Positions 48,117 through 59,700 of a DNA stretch of 64,000 nt are shown one piece after another. Numbering within the stretch: the stretch's first letter is position 1; each line of letters opens with the position of its first letter. Under the pieces are notes generated by a model. That model was not told where the DNA came from and did no database searches. It saw only the letters and a program-made list of their open reading frames with translations. This DNA is from Manis javanica (taxonomy: Eukaryota > Chordata > Mammalia > Pholidota > Manidae), in the NCBI RefSeq assembly GCF_040802235.1, contig NC_133165.1, positions 13,053,623-13,117,622 on the forward strand, read 5' to 3'. The translations under genes and the position numbers were made by a program.

Positions 48117-49139
48117 TCCTCACCTAAGTTTATTTTTAAATACAATGAAGTCTTTCAGGTTCATCCCCCCTAATCATACAGTATATTGGGTAAATAACTA
48201 AATTGCACAAAGTAATTTCTTGACCTGTAGAGTTCCAGTTTAATCCATTCTGATTTTGGAATTTACTCTTGAAGGCTATACTATGTAGTACTTTATGACT
48301 CTTTTAGTTGTAAAAAGTTTGATCTTTAATTTAAAAATAAAATTTTGTTGTGAGTGAACAAACCAATCAGGTAATTGGCCACACTGAAGTCAATTTGACA
48401 TTTTAATAAAAAAGTTCAATGTTAAGCACTAGTAAGTTATATGTTTAAAGATATGCCAAATTCTGTCTAACCAAGAATTTTGCTTCATTCATGAGCACAT
48501 GGAAAATAGATGCTGTATTTTTACAGTGGGCCTCCTTTAGCTGATACTTTGGTAGGAAATATGATTTATTTTTAGTGGGTTGAGGTATAGTATTGAATAT
48601 TTATTTCCCTTCTAAATTTCTTTGAGTCAACAAATAAAGAAAGCAAATATATAATACTTTCATAAATCACCAAGCAAATTCTAAGTATCCAATATACCAA
48701 GTGCAGTTTCCCCTGATACAAATAGGCATCAGGGAATTCTATTTGGGTAAGAGGCCTAAACAAGGTTTCCTAATTGGTGCTGTTTTAAAATGAGAATAAA
48801 TGCATTTGAAAGACAGGCTCGAGTTAATTTCTTTGAGCAACAGCATAAAGAAGTATGACCAGCCTTCTTTATGGGATAAAACATGTGTACTTAGCACAGG
48901 GAGGGGAAAAAAAGAGAACACAGAATTCATGAACCCTGGTTTAACTAGAGAGATATTGAGATGGGGACCTTGGGTGTAGTCAGAGTAGGGTGAAGGCCTT
49001 TGGAAAAAGCAAGGCAGGATATTTACAGTCAAAACAATGTAATAATGTAAAGAAGTCCCTATCTAAACTCTGTGTTAAGAATTATGCAAAGTCAAGGTCA
49101 CACTAATTCTCTAAGAATACCAGACTAGGAATATAGACA
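48117..49139. other. Non-coding, nothing recognised
   Basis: AT-rich; ORFs below 100 codons without similarity. No repeat I can name. Confidence 0.5.
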
Positions 49140-49525
49140 TCTTCAGTGAGATCAGTTAAAGGTCAAAAAGCCAAGAGCAACTTGACCTAGAATGTTTGAG
49201 TGTTCCACAAATAAAGGTATCTCAGGATAACCTGTGACTTCACTGTAAACAGCCCTAGTAAACAGACAACAACCCAGCCCACCTTGAGGGGAGGGCAGGT
49301 GGTATAAATCCATACCCCTAAGCCATTTTTCAGGTTCCCAAAAATCCTCAATTGCCAATAAATCCCCTAGACAATGCACCATCCTGAGCTCTCTTGTGCC
49401 CTCCTGGCATAAGCGAGGAGCTCTTTCTTCTCACTTTATTTCTAAATAAAAGCCTCTCCCTGGCTCTCCTACCTTGGGTGTTTGCTAAGTTCATTCTTCA
49501 ACTCCACAAACAAGAACCCTGGCAT
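49140..49525 (+). mobile_element. ERV1-like solo LTR (type E)
   Basis: LTR layout: TATAAA at 49313-49318, the GC-balanced 'gagctctcttgtgccctcct' R-like part, AATAAA at 49445-49450, then 'tctccctggctctcctacc' as U5 and an end near 'ccctggca'. Start is uncertain. No internal retroviral sequence. Confidence 0.6.
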
Positions 49526-49559
49526 GAATATGGACTACAAGTAAAACAGTGATGAGTAT

Positions 49560-49920
49560 TAATTAGGGCTGCCATAACAAAATAGCACAGACTGGATGGT
49601 ATTAAACAACATTTATTTTCTCAGTTTTGGAGGCTAGAAGTCCAAGACGAGAGGACCGGCAGGATTTGTTGCTCCGGAGCCTCTCTCCATGACATGCAGT
49701 CTCTGTGTTCACACGGCCTCTTCTCTGTGTGAGCATCCCTGTTACCACTTCATCTTTTCACAAGAACTGCATATTGGATTAAGGCCCATCCCTCTGACTC
49801 ATTTAATCTTAACCACCTTTTTAAAGGCTGTCTCTCCAAATACAGTCATATTCTAAGGTATGGTAGTTAGGATGTCAACATGAATTTGGGGGGAGAACAA
49901 CACAATTCATTCCATAACAA
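49560..49920 (-). mobile_element. MLT1/MST-type LTR (ERVL-MaLR), antisense
   Basis: The reverse-oriented MaLR LTR is clear: 'gggctgccataacaaaatag', 'caacatttattttctcag', 'ttttggaggctagaagtcca', 'atgtcaacatgaatttgggg', and the closing 'cattccataacaaa' (the TGTTATGG start on the minus strand). Confidence 0.9.
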
Positions 49921-50204
49921 AGGGGCACAATGTGGATAGGCATTTTTTATTTATGAAATACACACATGCCCCTCTCCCTGCCATCTAACATAATTCCAGT
50001 ATGCAGTTTGATGCAATTGGTTGTATCCTTTTATCATTAAATCATTTGGCAAGGAAAAGTGAAGCACCATCTACCTATGATTAATAAAATTAATTCCTAT
50101 ATTCTTAAACTGTGGAGGTAGACAAGAGGTTAAGAACACTAATGTAGGGCAGAAATAAGTGTATACTTAATTTTATAACCCAAACATAACATTTTATCTA
50201 ATAC

Positions 50205-50352
50205 ATAATGCTATCTATCTATATATACATACACACACATATATTAATATGCATATGTATGTATATACATGTATACACATAATATATATAAAATATTTCA
50301 AACATGTATATAATATGCATATATATATTTATATGTATAATATATATATAAC
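50205..50352. repeat. AT-rich simple repeat region
   Basis: Interrupted (TA)n, (CA)n and tatgtata units. Confidence 0.85.
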
Positions 50353-50499
50353 TTTTTGGTTGATCAAATGGAAAACAGACAGAAAAATTAAGGCGGTATA
50401 GTAGAAAGCTTTATTCTATTTAAAATCTGTACCAAATACCCAATAGGCGCTTCAGATTAATATTTTCACCTATACCATGCTTATTTCTTCTAAACTCAA

Positions 50500-51300
50500 T
50501 TTCTTAGGGAATGGTATCACAGTTCCCTCCATCATGCCTGGCAGGAACTTAGGAGCCATTGTTAACTTCCTACAGTCATAATTCCAGATACCAAGCCCTT
50601 TAACCTACACCTCCACAAAACTGTTATACATACATCCTTTTATCTCCATGCTCAATATCACAGTACCTGTACACTTATTCCGTGTGAATATATATTATTT
50701 TAAGCTGCTCTACTCCACTATTCACCTACCTATTACAGCAATCCCCATCCCAACTGCCCTTATACCAATTTCTCAATCTGTTTCCAGTGAGATCTTTGTA
50801 AAATAGTAATCTGGTAACACCAATAATTTACGTAAAATTGTCCCTGTCTTCATCACCTGCAGAATGGAATCGAAACACCTCTTGAGGGCATGGATATCTT
50901 ATCCTGCTCCCTGTAGACATTTCTAACCCTGGTCATGGCCAGACATCCAAAATGCACATATTCAAGTTATACTAAAATATTTTATAGATTAGATTCTTAG
51001 GTTTTATCTATTAATCCTTGTGTCAGGAAATACACCTATTCTCATTTTTTTCCACCTGACTTTCTCCTCCTTGTCCTTCAGAACGAAATAGTTTCCTTCT
51101 TATAGGAAATTATTCCCATTGCTATCTATAACCCTGACTCGTTTAGGACTTGACTACTTGCCTACTGATTCCTAAAACAATCCTCTTATAGTTTTACAGG
51201 ATTAACATTGTACCATAATTATTTGCTCATTTGTCTGAATTCCCATGCAGAATCTGTGTACATTCTTTGGACTCAGGGTTAGTATTTGCTGTTTTTATTT
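50500..51300 (+). mobile_element. L2 LINE 3' region, long fragment
   Basis: L2 in order: 'ccagtgagatctttgtaaaa', 'tagtaatctggtaacacc', 'ctgcagaatggaatcgaaac', then 'tcctccttgtccttcagaac', and near the end 'atttgctcatttgtctgaat', 'ttctttggactcagggt'. The 5' part (50500-50780) also follows L2, less clearly. Confidence 0.65.
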
Positions 51301-51899
51301 GTTTGTTGTTTATGTTTCTTTTTTCTTCTTAATAAAAACTGAATAAGAACAATAAATATTTGACAAGAGAATACTTAGAAAACCTGCTTCCTCTAACAAA
51401 ACAAATCTTAGTTCTAATACATAGTACTAAACCTAGTTAAATTCTAGGTTTCAAAATTCCTAGGCAAAGACTATAGAAAATATTCCCTTCATTCTAAAAA
51501 TAAATACATAGACTTTAGAGGTAAAAATGTAAATAAATGTTTAAAGGTAGAGAATTTTGAATGAGGTGAGAAATATTCATTAATTGGAAGCCTATTTGGA
51601 TTGAACATAGTACATTATATGTAAGTATACATAAATGCATAATTAATGAAGCCTTTTTGGAGACTTATTAACTATTTCCATTATCTATCTACTGGGGTGT
51701 CATTTAAAATAACAGCTACCATTTATTATTTGTCACAATTCTCTGCAGCTAACTGGTCTTAGCTGGACTGGTCTTGTTTGCTGTGCACTGCTTCTATCTA
51801 GTAGCTTGACCAGGGCCTGGAACCTTCAAGATGTCATACACGTGTAAGTCACAATTGGGGCTAGAGTTCAGCTGGGGTCTTACATAGGGGCTCTTTGAA

Positions 51900-52078
51900 A
51901 GAGCTTTGACTCGCATACTGGAAGTAAGATAGGTGATGGAGAAATCTGGTTAAAGAATTAGATTGTAGAGAGCTTGAATGTCTTGCTTAGGAATTTGACT
52001 TTTGGTAATCATTGGACGGTGATGAAATTTATTAAGCAAGAATTTTACCTTTTCTTATTTTTAAAAAAATGTTTGTGT
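51900..52078 (-). mobile_element. L2 LINE, antisense, first part
   Basis: Antisense L2 RT region: 'ggaatttgacttttggtaat' and 'attggacggtgatgaaattt', as in the frequent ggagtttggactttatcct pattern. It continues after the inserted L1 tail. Confidence 0.5.
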
Positions 52079-52350
52079 TTTTTTAATTTATGTTAATTAA
52101 AGTATCATTGTTATACAATCTTATAGTGGTTTCAAATGTATAATAGATTGCTTCAACAGTTACCTATAATATTAAATCCTCATCCGCACTAGTGTGGTTA
52201 CTATCTGTCAGCATGGAAATAAGTTACAGAATCTTTGACTATACTCTTCATGTGGTACTACTATTCCCATCACCAACTTATATATTATGATTCAGAATTT
52301 TTTGCTCCTTTATCCCCCTCCTTCTCCACTCCATCCCCTCTGACATGGGA
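52079..52350 (-). mobile_element. LINE-1 3' UTR fragment inserted in L2, antisense
   Basis: Matches the L1 tail at 3270-3500: 'tggtttcaaatgtataata', 'caacagttacctataat', 'ttaaatcctcatccgcacta', 'tactatctgtcagcatggaa'. About 270 bp. Confidence 0.8.
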
Positions 52351-52359
52351 GTTTGACTT

Positions 52360-52840
52360 TTAAAATGTATCTTTTTATTTTTTTTAACAAAGGTCATATT
52401 ACTGACTGGGTAAAAGATGCCTGAGGGTAAAAAGGTATCACTGAAGATGCTGGAGTCTTATACTAGTTGGGAGTTTACCAAAGACAGATATAAAGCAATA
52501 ACATTAGCTAGAGAAAGCAAAAAATATTTGAAAGACTATCATCATATAAAAGCAATAGAACTCGATTGATTGCCTCTGTGAGAAATGTGAGAGCTTGCAT
52601 TTGAGGCTGAATTTGAGGCTTGTAGCCTGGGGAAGCTGACAGTTCTGACATCATTTACAGTGATATAGAACAAGAAAAGGCATATAGTTTGGGGGGAAAG
52701 TAATGAGTTCAGTTTAGATTTTACTAAATCAGAGGTGTCTGTAGGACATCTGTGCACTTTGAAATATGGCTATCAGAATGAAAGAGAAAAGGGGGATAGA
52801 AATATATATTTTGCAGTTATCAAGAGTGCACTTTGGAAAA
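52360..52840 (-). mobile_element. L2 LINE, antisense, second part
   Basis: Shows 'ggggggaaagtaatgagttc', 'agttt', then 'agaggtgtctgtaggacatc'. The antisense reading corresponds to an L2 RT C-terminal segment of the type 'NMSKTE'. Confidence 0.65.
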
Positions 52841-52891
52841 TAACATTATTCAGGATTTAAGACTGGTGCTGTTAAATATTACTATAGAACT

Positions 52892-53101
52892 TGTGCGAAA
52901 AATTGCAATACTTCCAGAATCTCCAGAATCTCTCACCCAGCATCAGTACATCTACATATCAATAGGTGTTTCCAGGGGGTGGAGAGAATCAGAGATAGGA
53001 TGACTGCTTGAAAGAAATAAATGGGTTTGTTAACTTTATTTCTCCCTTTGACTGATTTGTTTCAAAAGTATTTTGCCCTGGGATTTCCCCCGAGAGTTAC
53101 A
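52892..53101 (+). mobile_element. LTR family A, copy 3 (internal deletion)
   Basis: Begins TGTGCGAAAAATTGC, ends GAGAGTTACA. It lacks ~85 bases in the middle relative to copy 4. Flanks gaact (52887-52891) and gatct (53102-53106) agree at 4 of 5 bases, compatible with a 5-bp TSD. The AATAAA region ('aaagaaataaatgggtt') and the tctccctttgactgatt word are kept. Confidence 0.8.
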
Positions 53102-53151
53102 GATCTGTGAATTGATTGGTTTCACAATATTTTCAAATAAACTAAATAGCC

Positions 53152-53168
53152 AAAAAAAAAAAAAAAAA
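53152..53168. repeat. Poly-A tract (17 A)
   Basis: Uninterrupted A run 50 bases after LTR copy 3. No recognisable retrocopy is attached. Confidence 0.9.
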
Positions 53169-53803
53169 CCCTCCCATTAGAATAAGAAAGGGAAAAGTAT
53201 CCTAAGTGGGATATATAATATGTATTCAATGGTCTTTTAGTTCACTGTGTCAGAGCCTGCATCTTGTCTTTCTCATCCTTGCTACCTTCTTTTGAGCTGA
53301 ATCACATTCATCGGAACAGTGCAGGTAATGAAAATTTGTGTGCATGACTAAATTGTATAGTCCTTTAGGTCTACTTTTCCAGTTGCTCCTTGCATTAAAC
53401 AAAACATAGATTTTTAAAGATCTGATCAAAGTGTAACAGGCTTCTTCATTTCAAGTAGCAAAGTAAACACTAAAGGGAGAAATACGCTTTCATTCTTCTT
53501 TATGTATCTAGACATTTGATGATCAATTCAAGGACTGGTAATAAGAGACCATTCAGGAAAACTTAAAGCAGAGTTTCCTCAAGAACATATAATAGCCTGG
53601 ACTGTTTATAGCAGTGGGCAGAATACCTTTTCTAATATTACACATAATACCTACCTTCAAGCCAAATTTTGATTATAACACCAGGACCAAGCCTCAGGAT
53701 GAAAACCACAAGTGAGGACTAAATAATGTACAGAAAGGGAATCTAAAATAAATATAATACAGATAAAATTATAAAAAGTTTCAAAAAAGAAATTTTATAT
53801 ATG

Positions 53804-54101
53804 TGTGGGTAAAATTGTAACATTTCCAGAATGTCTCTCCTAGCTTTGGTACATTTGCATATCTTCAGGGTTGGAGAGAAGTTCATCTCCATATAAATGG
53901 TAATTACCTGGGCAACTGAGGGCGTGTCTGAACCTGAGAGGTTAAGGGGAGGGGCTTGCTTGCCTTTTCCACAGCGGGGAAGGAGATGGCGCTGGACTGC
54001 AGTTTGTAAGCAATAAATGGATTTTAAACTTTATTTCTCCCTTTGACTGATTGTGATTTTTAGAGGTATTTTGCCCCGGGATTTCCTCTCCCAGACTTAC
54101 A
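53804..54101 (+). mobile_element. LTR family A, copy 4 (most complete solo)
   Basis: 298 bp from TGTGGGTAAAATTG to CCCAGACTTACA. AATAAA is at 54012-54017. Flanks atatg (53799-53803) and ataag (54102-54106) agree at 4 of 5 bases. TG...CA ends, a polyadenylation signal, a likely short TSD and no internal sequence make it a solo LTR. The family is not one I can name. Confidence 0.8.
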
Positions 54102-54639
54102 ATAAGGTAGAACCATTTCAATATATCTAAAAAAATGTGCTATGTGCATTTTCCTGTTTTCGTAACTCTACATCTATTTCATTTATCGTTACATGAATAA
54201 CTAGTATTTTGCACAAAACTATGAAATTACAGAAAAGCATAAATAATGAAATCAGTTGCTCATCATTCCAATATTAAAAGGAAAAATCTAAAAATATTAA
54301 GGTATATAAATGCATAACAATATATCATACCATGTATAGTATATCTGTGTATATAATTTCTATTTTATAATATAAAAAAACTACCAGTGAACGATGAGCA
54401 TTTTCCTGTTACTAAACTATTCATCTTCATAGATGTCAATTTTATGACTGAAACATAATTTACTTCTTAATCTTGAGAAAGTATAATTTAAAACTTTCGG
54501 ATGGCAGGCAGCGAAAGAATGATATACAAACCAGTGATTATACTGAACAGTTATTAAAAAATAGTCTCCAGAATTGAATAAAGATACAAAACCAAAATGA
54601 GAGTAAAATGGCTATGGAATGTTTGTCTGCAACAGTGAT

Positions 54640-55490
54640 TAGATAAGGCTAGTGGGAGGAGGAGAAGGGAAAGGTGGGAGAGTTTGATAAGAAAGGATTT
54701 TGAAAGCCACACTTAGGAGTTCAAATTTTATCCTAAGGGCATGTTTGTGTACACATGCATACTTAAATAGAATCTATGTTTTTGAAAGATTAACCAAGTG
54801 GCCATTTGTGACAGGAGTGGAGTAAGGAGAGACTAAAGACAAGCAGACTTCTGAAGAGGTCACTGCATTAATCCCAGCAGAGATTAAAGGGATTGGCATA
54901 TAGGGAGGAAAAGAAAGAGATTGAGAAACATTTTGAATAACAAAGTCACATACTGAGTTACTCTGGTCAGACAGGAGAAACAAATATTACATTGGTTTTG
55001 AACAGGAAATTTAAAGCCATGGCACACCCTCAACTCATAATTGTGGTGGCTCTTTGGAGTATAATACAAGGGTCTGTGTTGCAGTTTTAAATAAACAAAA
55101 TGTGAATTTACACAAAAGTCACTTGCAACGTTGGATCCTTAAGCAAGAAATAATCTCTCTCAGTATGAAAGAAAAAGAGTGAATAAGAAAAGTTTGAGAT
55201 GTACATCAAGGGAATGTCCACAATTAGGAAGGGGAAATAAGGAAAATAACCGTGGTGAGAAGAAATAAAAGTAAAAGCAGCTGAATTTGGCAATAGCATC
55301 AAATTATAGAAAGGGGTAAATAGCTAGAAATATTATTGGATTTGACAGGTAATTCATAGATGATTTCAAGGAAACAGTTTCAGGCAACATATGGGAAACT
55401 GGAGTCAGATTGAAGATTAAGGAAAATAATGAAATTTGGTAAATGTCTTCATTATCTAAATAGTGAAGTGACTATTTAAAGGAGAAAAGA
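54640..55490 (-). mobile_element. L2 LINE, antisense
   Basis: Antisense L2 words: 'aggagttcaaattttatcct', 'ctttttgaaagattaacc'-like, 'aggtcactgcattaatccca' (gctattgcagtaatccagg pattern), then a diverged continuation. Minus-strand ORFs here (54774-54983, 55108-55302) have no intact RT motif. Confidence 0.5.
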
Positions 55491-55919
55491 GGAAAGCTTC
55501 TGCATAAATTAGTAGGAGGAAGTTGTTTTTTTAACCAAGGGAAATACCTTATCAAGTCCACTTTCTTTGGAATTATTTTTTAAAGAAAACCTGGGGCCCA
55601 GACAGAGTTCATTCAATGTTTGATCCTTCTGCCCTCTCCAGCACACATGGAAGACAAAATTCGGAGTTAGTGCAATGGTTATCAAAGGAAGGAGGGACAC
55701 TCACATGGTTTACAGGAAGCTTTGCATTTGTATAACACAGCCACCAGGAAGTTTCCTAGATTGTACTTGGTTCCCTACGGCCTTTTCAGTTCTGAACTCT
55801 ATTGTAGCAGTTGGAGATTGGGCACTTTGACATTTAGACGATATCCTTTATTACAATATATTAGAATCAAAATAGATTTGCATTTCTAATTACAGCATGT
55901 AGGGAAAATGGAAGTGCCT

Positions 55920-56171
55920 ATGGCCAGGATCATCACCTGCCCCTAGTCTACTTGATGATGTAATCAGCCTACTGGGTAGGCTACTGCTTACACACCCTTT
56001 AATTGCCTGTGTTGCTATATAAAGAGCTCCACCTAGTGCTCAGGCAGAGGCTGGAGCAGATGCAGAGACAGACATGGACTTGTTGCATGCAGACTTCCAG
56101 ATGCAGACATGACTCTGGCACCCCATCTGCCATCATCAGAATAAAGCTTGATATAAACTCTTTTACCCCAC
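55920..56171 (+). mobile_element. ERV LTR (type D)
   Basis: TATA box ctatataaag at 56015-56024, a transcribed-looking segment with repeated 'gcagac' words, and AATAAA at 56140-56145, followed by a short U5-like end. It directly abuts the next LTR. The start is uncertain. Confidence 0.55.
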
Positions 56172-56736
56172 TGTAGAGGAAATAGAAATTTCTGACCGGG
56201 ATTCAGCTAGTCAGTCATGGGAGTACCGGCCCAGGGGAGGGGTGGAAAGGAAACACCCACTCTCTCCTGCCCTCAATCCCTGGTGTGTAATTGGTTGGGA
56301 GTCCACCTATCACCAGAGACCCACCCACGGAGTTCCTCCTGGTGATAGGGGCAGGGACTAGAGGGCTGAGAGAGCAGGCAGAGAGCAGTGCCAGCATGGG
56401 GGCAGGGAGCTTGGAGAGTGGAGAAGAGAATTCTGGAGGAAGAACTAGGAGAGAATGGGGGCTGGTAGAAGGGAAGCCATGGAGCTCTGGTGCTAGAAGA
56501 GGATTAAGCCTGAGCTGGGGGGCAGGAGGGAGCAGTGCCACTTATATATAGCTGGATGACCACTGTGAGAATAAAAATGGTATGAACCCCGTTTGATGCA
56601 CCCCCCCAAATTGCCCTGGTCTTTATTCGGTCTCACCAAATTTATAGGGAACTTGCCTCAGGCAGGGAACACCCTCCTCCTGGAGCAACACCCTCCCCCT
56701 CCTCCACCCCTCCCCACTCTCCCCACCCCCCCACCG
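56172..56736 (+). mobile_element. LTR family C, sense copy
   Basis: Starts TGTAGAGGAAATAG. It has a TATA-like ttatatata at 56542-56550, AATAAA at 56570-56575, then a C-rich U5-like end. It shares the family with the antisense copy at 39432-39810. The GC-rich body gives ORFs 56215-56541 (minus) and 56291-56551 (plus), neither protein-like. Confidence 0.65.
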
Positions 56737-56815
56737 CAGTTCCATTGTCATATTTCAGTCTCACTGAATCCAGAACTTGCCTAAAGCTGGGAATATCCTC
56801 CAGCCTGGAGCTATA
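56624..56815 (+). repeat. Diverged ~65-bp duplication at the LTR 3' end
   Basis: 56624-56694 (cggtctcaccaaa, ggaacttgcctcaggcaggg, ctcctggagc) is echoed at 56751-56815 (cagtctcactgaa, agaacttgcctaaagctggg, agcctggagc), separated by a C-rich spacer. Confidence 0.65.
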
Positions 56816-57189
56816 GGCATAAAGTTATTGAAGTAAATTTTTAAAATATAGTCAAAGGTGTAGTATAATAAAGGACAGCTGGACTTAACTTGAAATACGT
56901 ACAGTGTAAATCAGCTACTACTCCTTAAATCACTGTGAGAATTTAACCCCTCTGAGCATAGAATTGCAAATTCTATTGCTATTTTCATTCCTACATCTTA
57001 CCATTATGCTTGTTTTCCTTCATTCTGTGAGCCTTGTTGGGCCTCTCACTATGATAATGATAACAGTAGTTTTTAGCCCAAAAGGCTAAGAATTTTTCTT
57101 CCAATACATATCATGTATCTTGTAGACTGCCTAACTGTTTATTTTTACATTCTAAAGCAAATATGATCAATAGGCCTTTGCCACAGATC

Positions 57190-57395
57190 CCTGGGGTCAA
57201 AAAAACCTGATTAGCCCTTTGTTTTTAAAACTGTTTTACATTGTAATCTCCATGGAACTTAAAAAAAGAAAAGATTCCTGGCTTCCACTGCATACACAGT
57301 AATTAAATTTGTAAAGAGTGTGACCTGGGTATGAGAATTTTTTTGAACTCTCCAGGTGATTCTAATGTGCAGCAAAATTTAGAAACCACTGCATT
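57190..57395 (+). mobile_element. MER5A/B-like DNA transposon remnant
   Basis: 3' half is clear: 'gggtatgagaattttttt', 'ctctccaggtgattctaatg', 'aatttagaaaccactg', the MER5 right end. The left half is diverged. Confidence 0.6.
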
Positions 57396-57487
57396 ATCCT
57401 GTGGTTGACAGAGCAAACATGCACACACCTTGTGTTTTGGAGATGAATGACATAACCTGATTTCTACCCTTCTGGTATCCCCTCTTT

Positions 57488-57528
57488 TCTCTTGAAATAA
57501 GGGAACACAATCTCTTGAAATAAGGGAA
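57488..57528. repeat. 18-bp direct repeat, period 23
   Basis: tctcttgaaataagggaa at 57488-57505 and again, exact, at 57511-57528. Confidence 0.95.
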
Positions 57529-59454
57529 GCAAGCATGTCCCACTGTCATGATAGTTTACGCACCAGAACTAGATTAGAGCTCTTCAAATGTTCTAGTACC
57601 CATCCCTCCTTGATTTCTTAATGCTTTGATGAAGGAGTGTTTTCTGGACCTTCTGAGGGTTGGAGGAGCAGGTTGTCCCTAAAAGTCTACTCTTTCAGAA
57701 ACCTAAGGACTCCTTCCTCAGTCTTGACCTTTGAAGTTACTGCATTTCAAACTCATTGATTGTAAGCAATCATTGAATACAGGCTTTGATCAATATCTCA
57801 TTGACTATTAAGAGTAACACCAGTCACAGGTCCTGAAGACAATGCATTAAAACCCATATCCTTGGCAAGTACATCCCTGTTCATGAACTCAGTCTGATCA
57901 AGTCATGTATGATGTGTGATCATGATACATAGTCAAACATGTAGCTCTTTACCCATACAGTCCACCACTTAGATTGCACTCCACAACACTTCCCAGTTTC
58001 CTGCAGACGCATATGCTTAGAACTTAGAACATTCTTGGTACAAAATCTCCCTAGGTACACTCATTATCTCTTTGAATTAAATAGGACTCTAAATCTACAT
58101 CAATCTGGAGACAATCTCTGGAAAGAGATCATCCTGAGGAGAACTGGCATTAATTTATGATTTAACTTTTTCAGAGTAAACTACAGAATAGTTTTTATGG
58201 AAAAGGGTATCTAGTTCCTGGGGGAAGGGAAGGGCTGCTTGTCCAGGAAGAGCTAAAGGGAATTTGGAAGTTTGAAGTTGTCAGGCTCTTCCCATGTATG
58301 CCCAAATAACCCTTCTCCCATATCTCAAGGTCTGCTCCTGTCTCACTAATACCCCTACTCGGCATGGTTACAAACTTTGCATTGTAAATCTGCCACCCCA
58401 CCCTTACAATTCAACCTAAGCTTGGTTTTCAGACATATTTGCACTTCTATTACTAGAATTAGACTGATCCTTCAAAGGTTTCACATAGGCTCTCTGCTGC
58501 TACAAATAGGTCCTTATTTTAAGATTAGATTTCAGTTTTCTTTTTCCCTGTGTAAATGCTCTACAGTCACAGGAAACAGCCAACTGACTCCACAATCTCT
58601 ATAATCCCTACTGTTGGTACTAATAGGAACTTGTGATCACAAACCTCTTTCTATGACCAATTCTTCAACCCAGGTTGCAACAGATAATAGCTTGATTCAA
58701 TCTAATGCCACAGTTTAACGTGGATTACCCATGTCCCTTTTCCCCACCCCCACCCTCCACTAGCAACAAATTTACTCCAGTACTCATTTATTCTTTAATC
58801 AAATCCCAGAATACAATTTTAAGTGTTTTTTCCCCTGGGGTCAGTCCATGTATCAATTACTCTATCAGTCAGGGCATCAATAGGAGATAGTTGGCACTCT
58901 CAAAATATGGTAATCTAAGGACCATTTACTGACAAAGGGACTATTTATAAAAGTCTACATCTAGTAGAACCATGAGGGATAGTGCTGAGCTTAGTTGCTG
59001 GGCAACTAAAAAGGGCAGGGGTGGTGGTTACAGGAACTTGAAAGAAAAGAATTCTGTAGAGTTAGGATGTACCTTCAGTTGAAGGAAATAGCCAGAACAA
59101 GGCTCCTTGCAGGGGAAGATCTAGGGGAAAATAACATGGCCATTTTATTGTATCTTCCTTGCTCTCTTACTAGAGTTTCCTTTTGATCAAATTCAACTTG
59201 AATCCCTAAGACATGGAACTTGCTAATGTGGTTCCTAAATATCTGCCTCAGAACAGAGAATAGGGTTTAAAGGAGTAGAGAACACAAGAAAGGTAAAAAA
59301 CTCCATATACTGTCAATCTAAAAAGATTGCTTGGAATTTATACATTTCTATGTCTAAGACACATTTTTTAAAGAAGAAATAGTTATTCATATTTCAATCG
59401 AACTATTTCCAAAGACGTTTTAATTAAGCTTTTATGACTTTGAATTGCATAATA

Positions 59455-59700
59455 ACAAGAGGTATGTTATATTGAGTGTGTCTTATATGTCAAGCACATT
59501 CCAAATTTATTTCATTTATTGCCTAATTTGATTGTCAAACAATTCTAAGTTATGTATCTGTTGTTAGGTAATATTATGTCAGTTTTCTGGTTGTGGAACT
59601 GATGTCCAAAGGGATTAACTTGTTTTCACATAAATTATAAGGGGGAATTTACAACATGAGTCCTGTGCTGTTTGACTACAGCCAGGTCACCTCACTAAAA
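59455..59700 (+). mobile_element. MIR SINE fragment
   Basis: MIR order: 'gtgtcttatatgtcaagcac', 'tatttcatttattgcctaat', 'tggttgtggaactgatgtcc', 'gtcctgtgctgtttgactac'. Diverged. Confidence 0.55.

Noticed and set aside
47716..48201. 161-codon ORF
   Set aside because: It lies on the strand opposite to, and within, an L1 5' UTR; GC-rich shadow.
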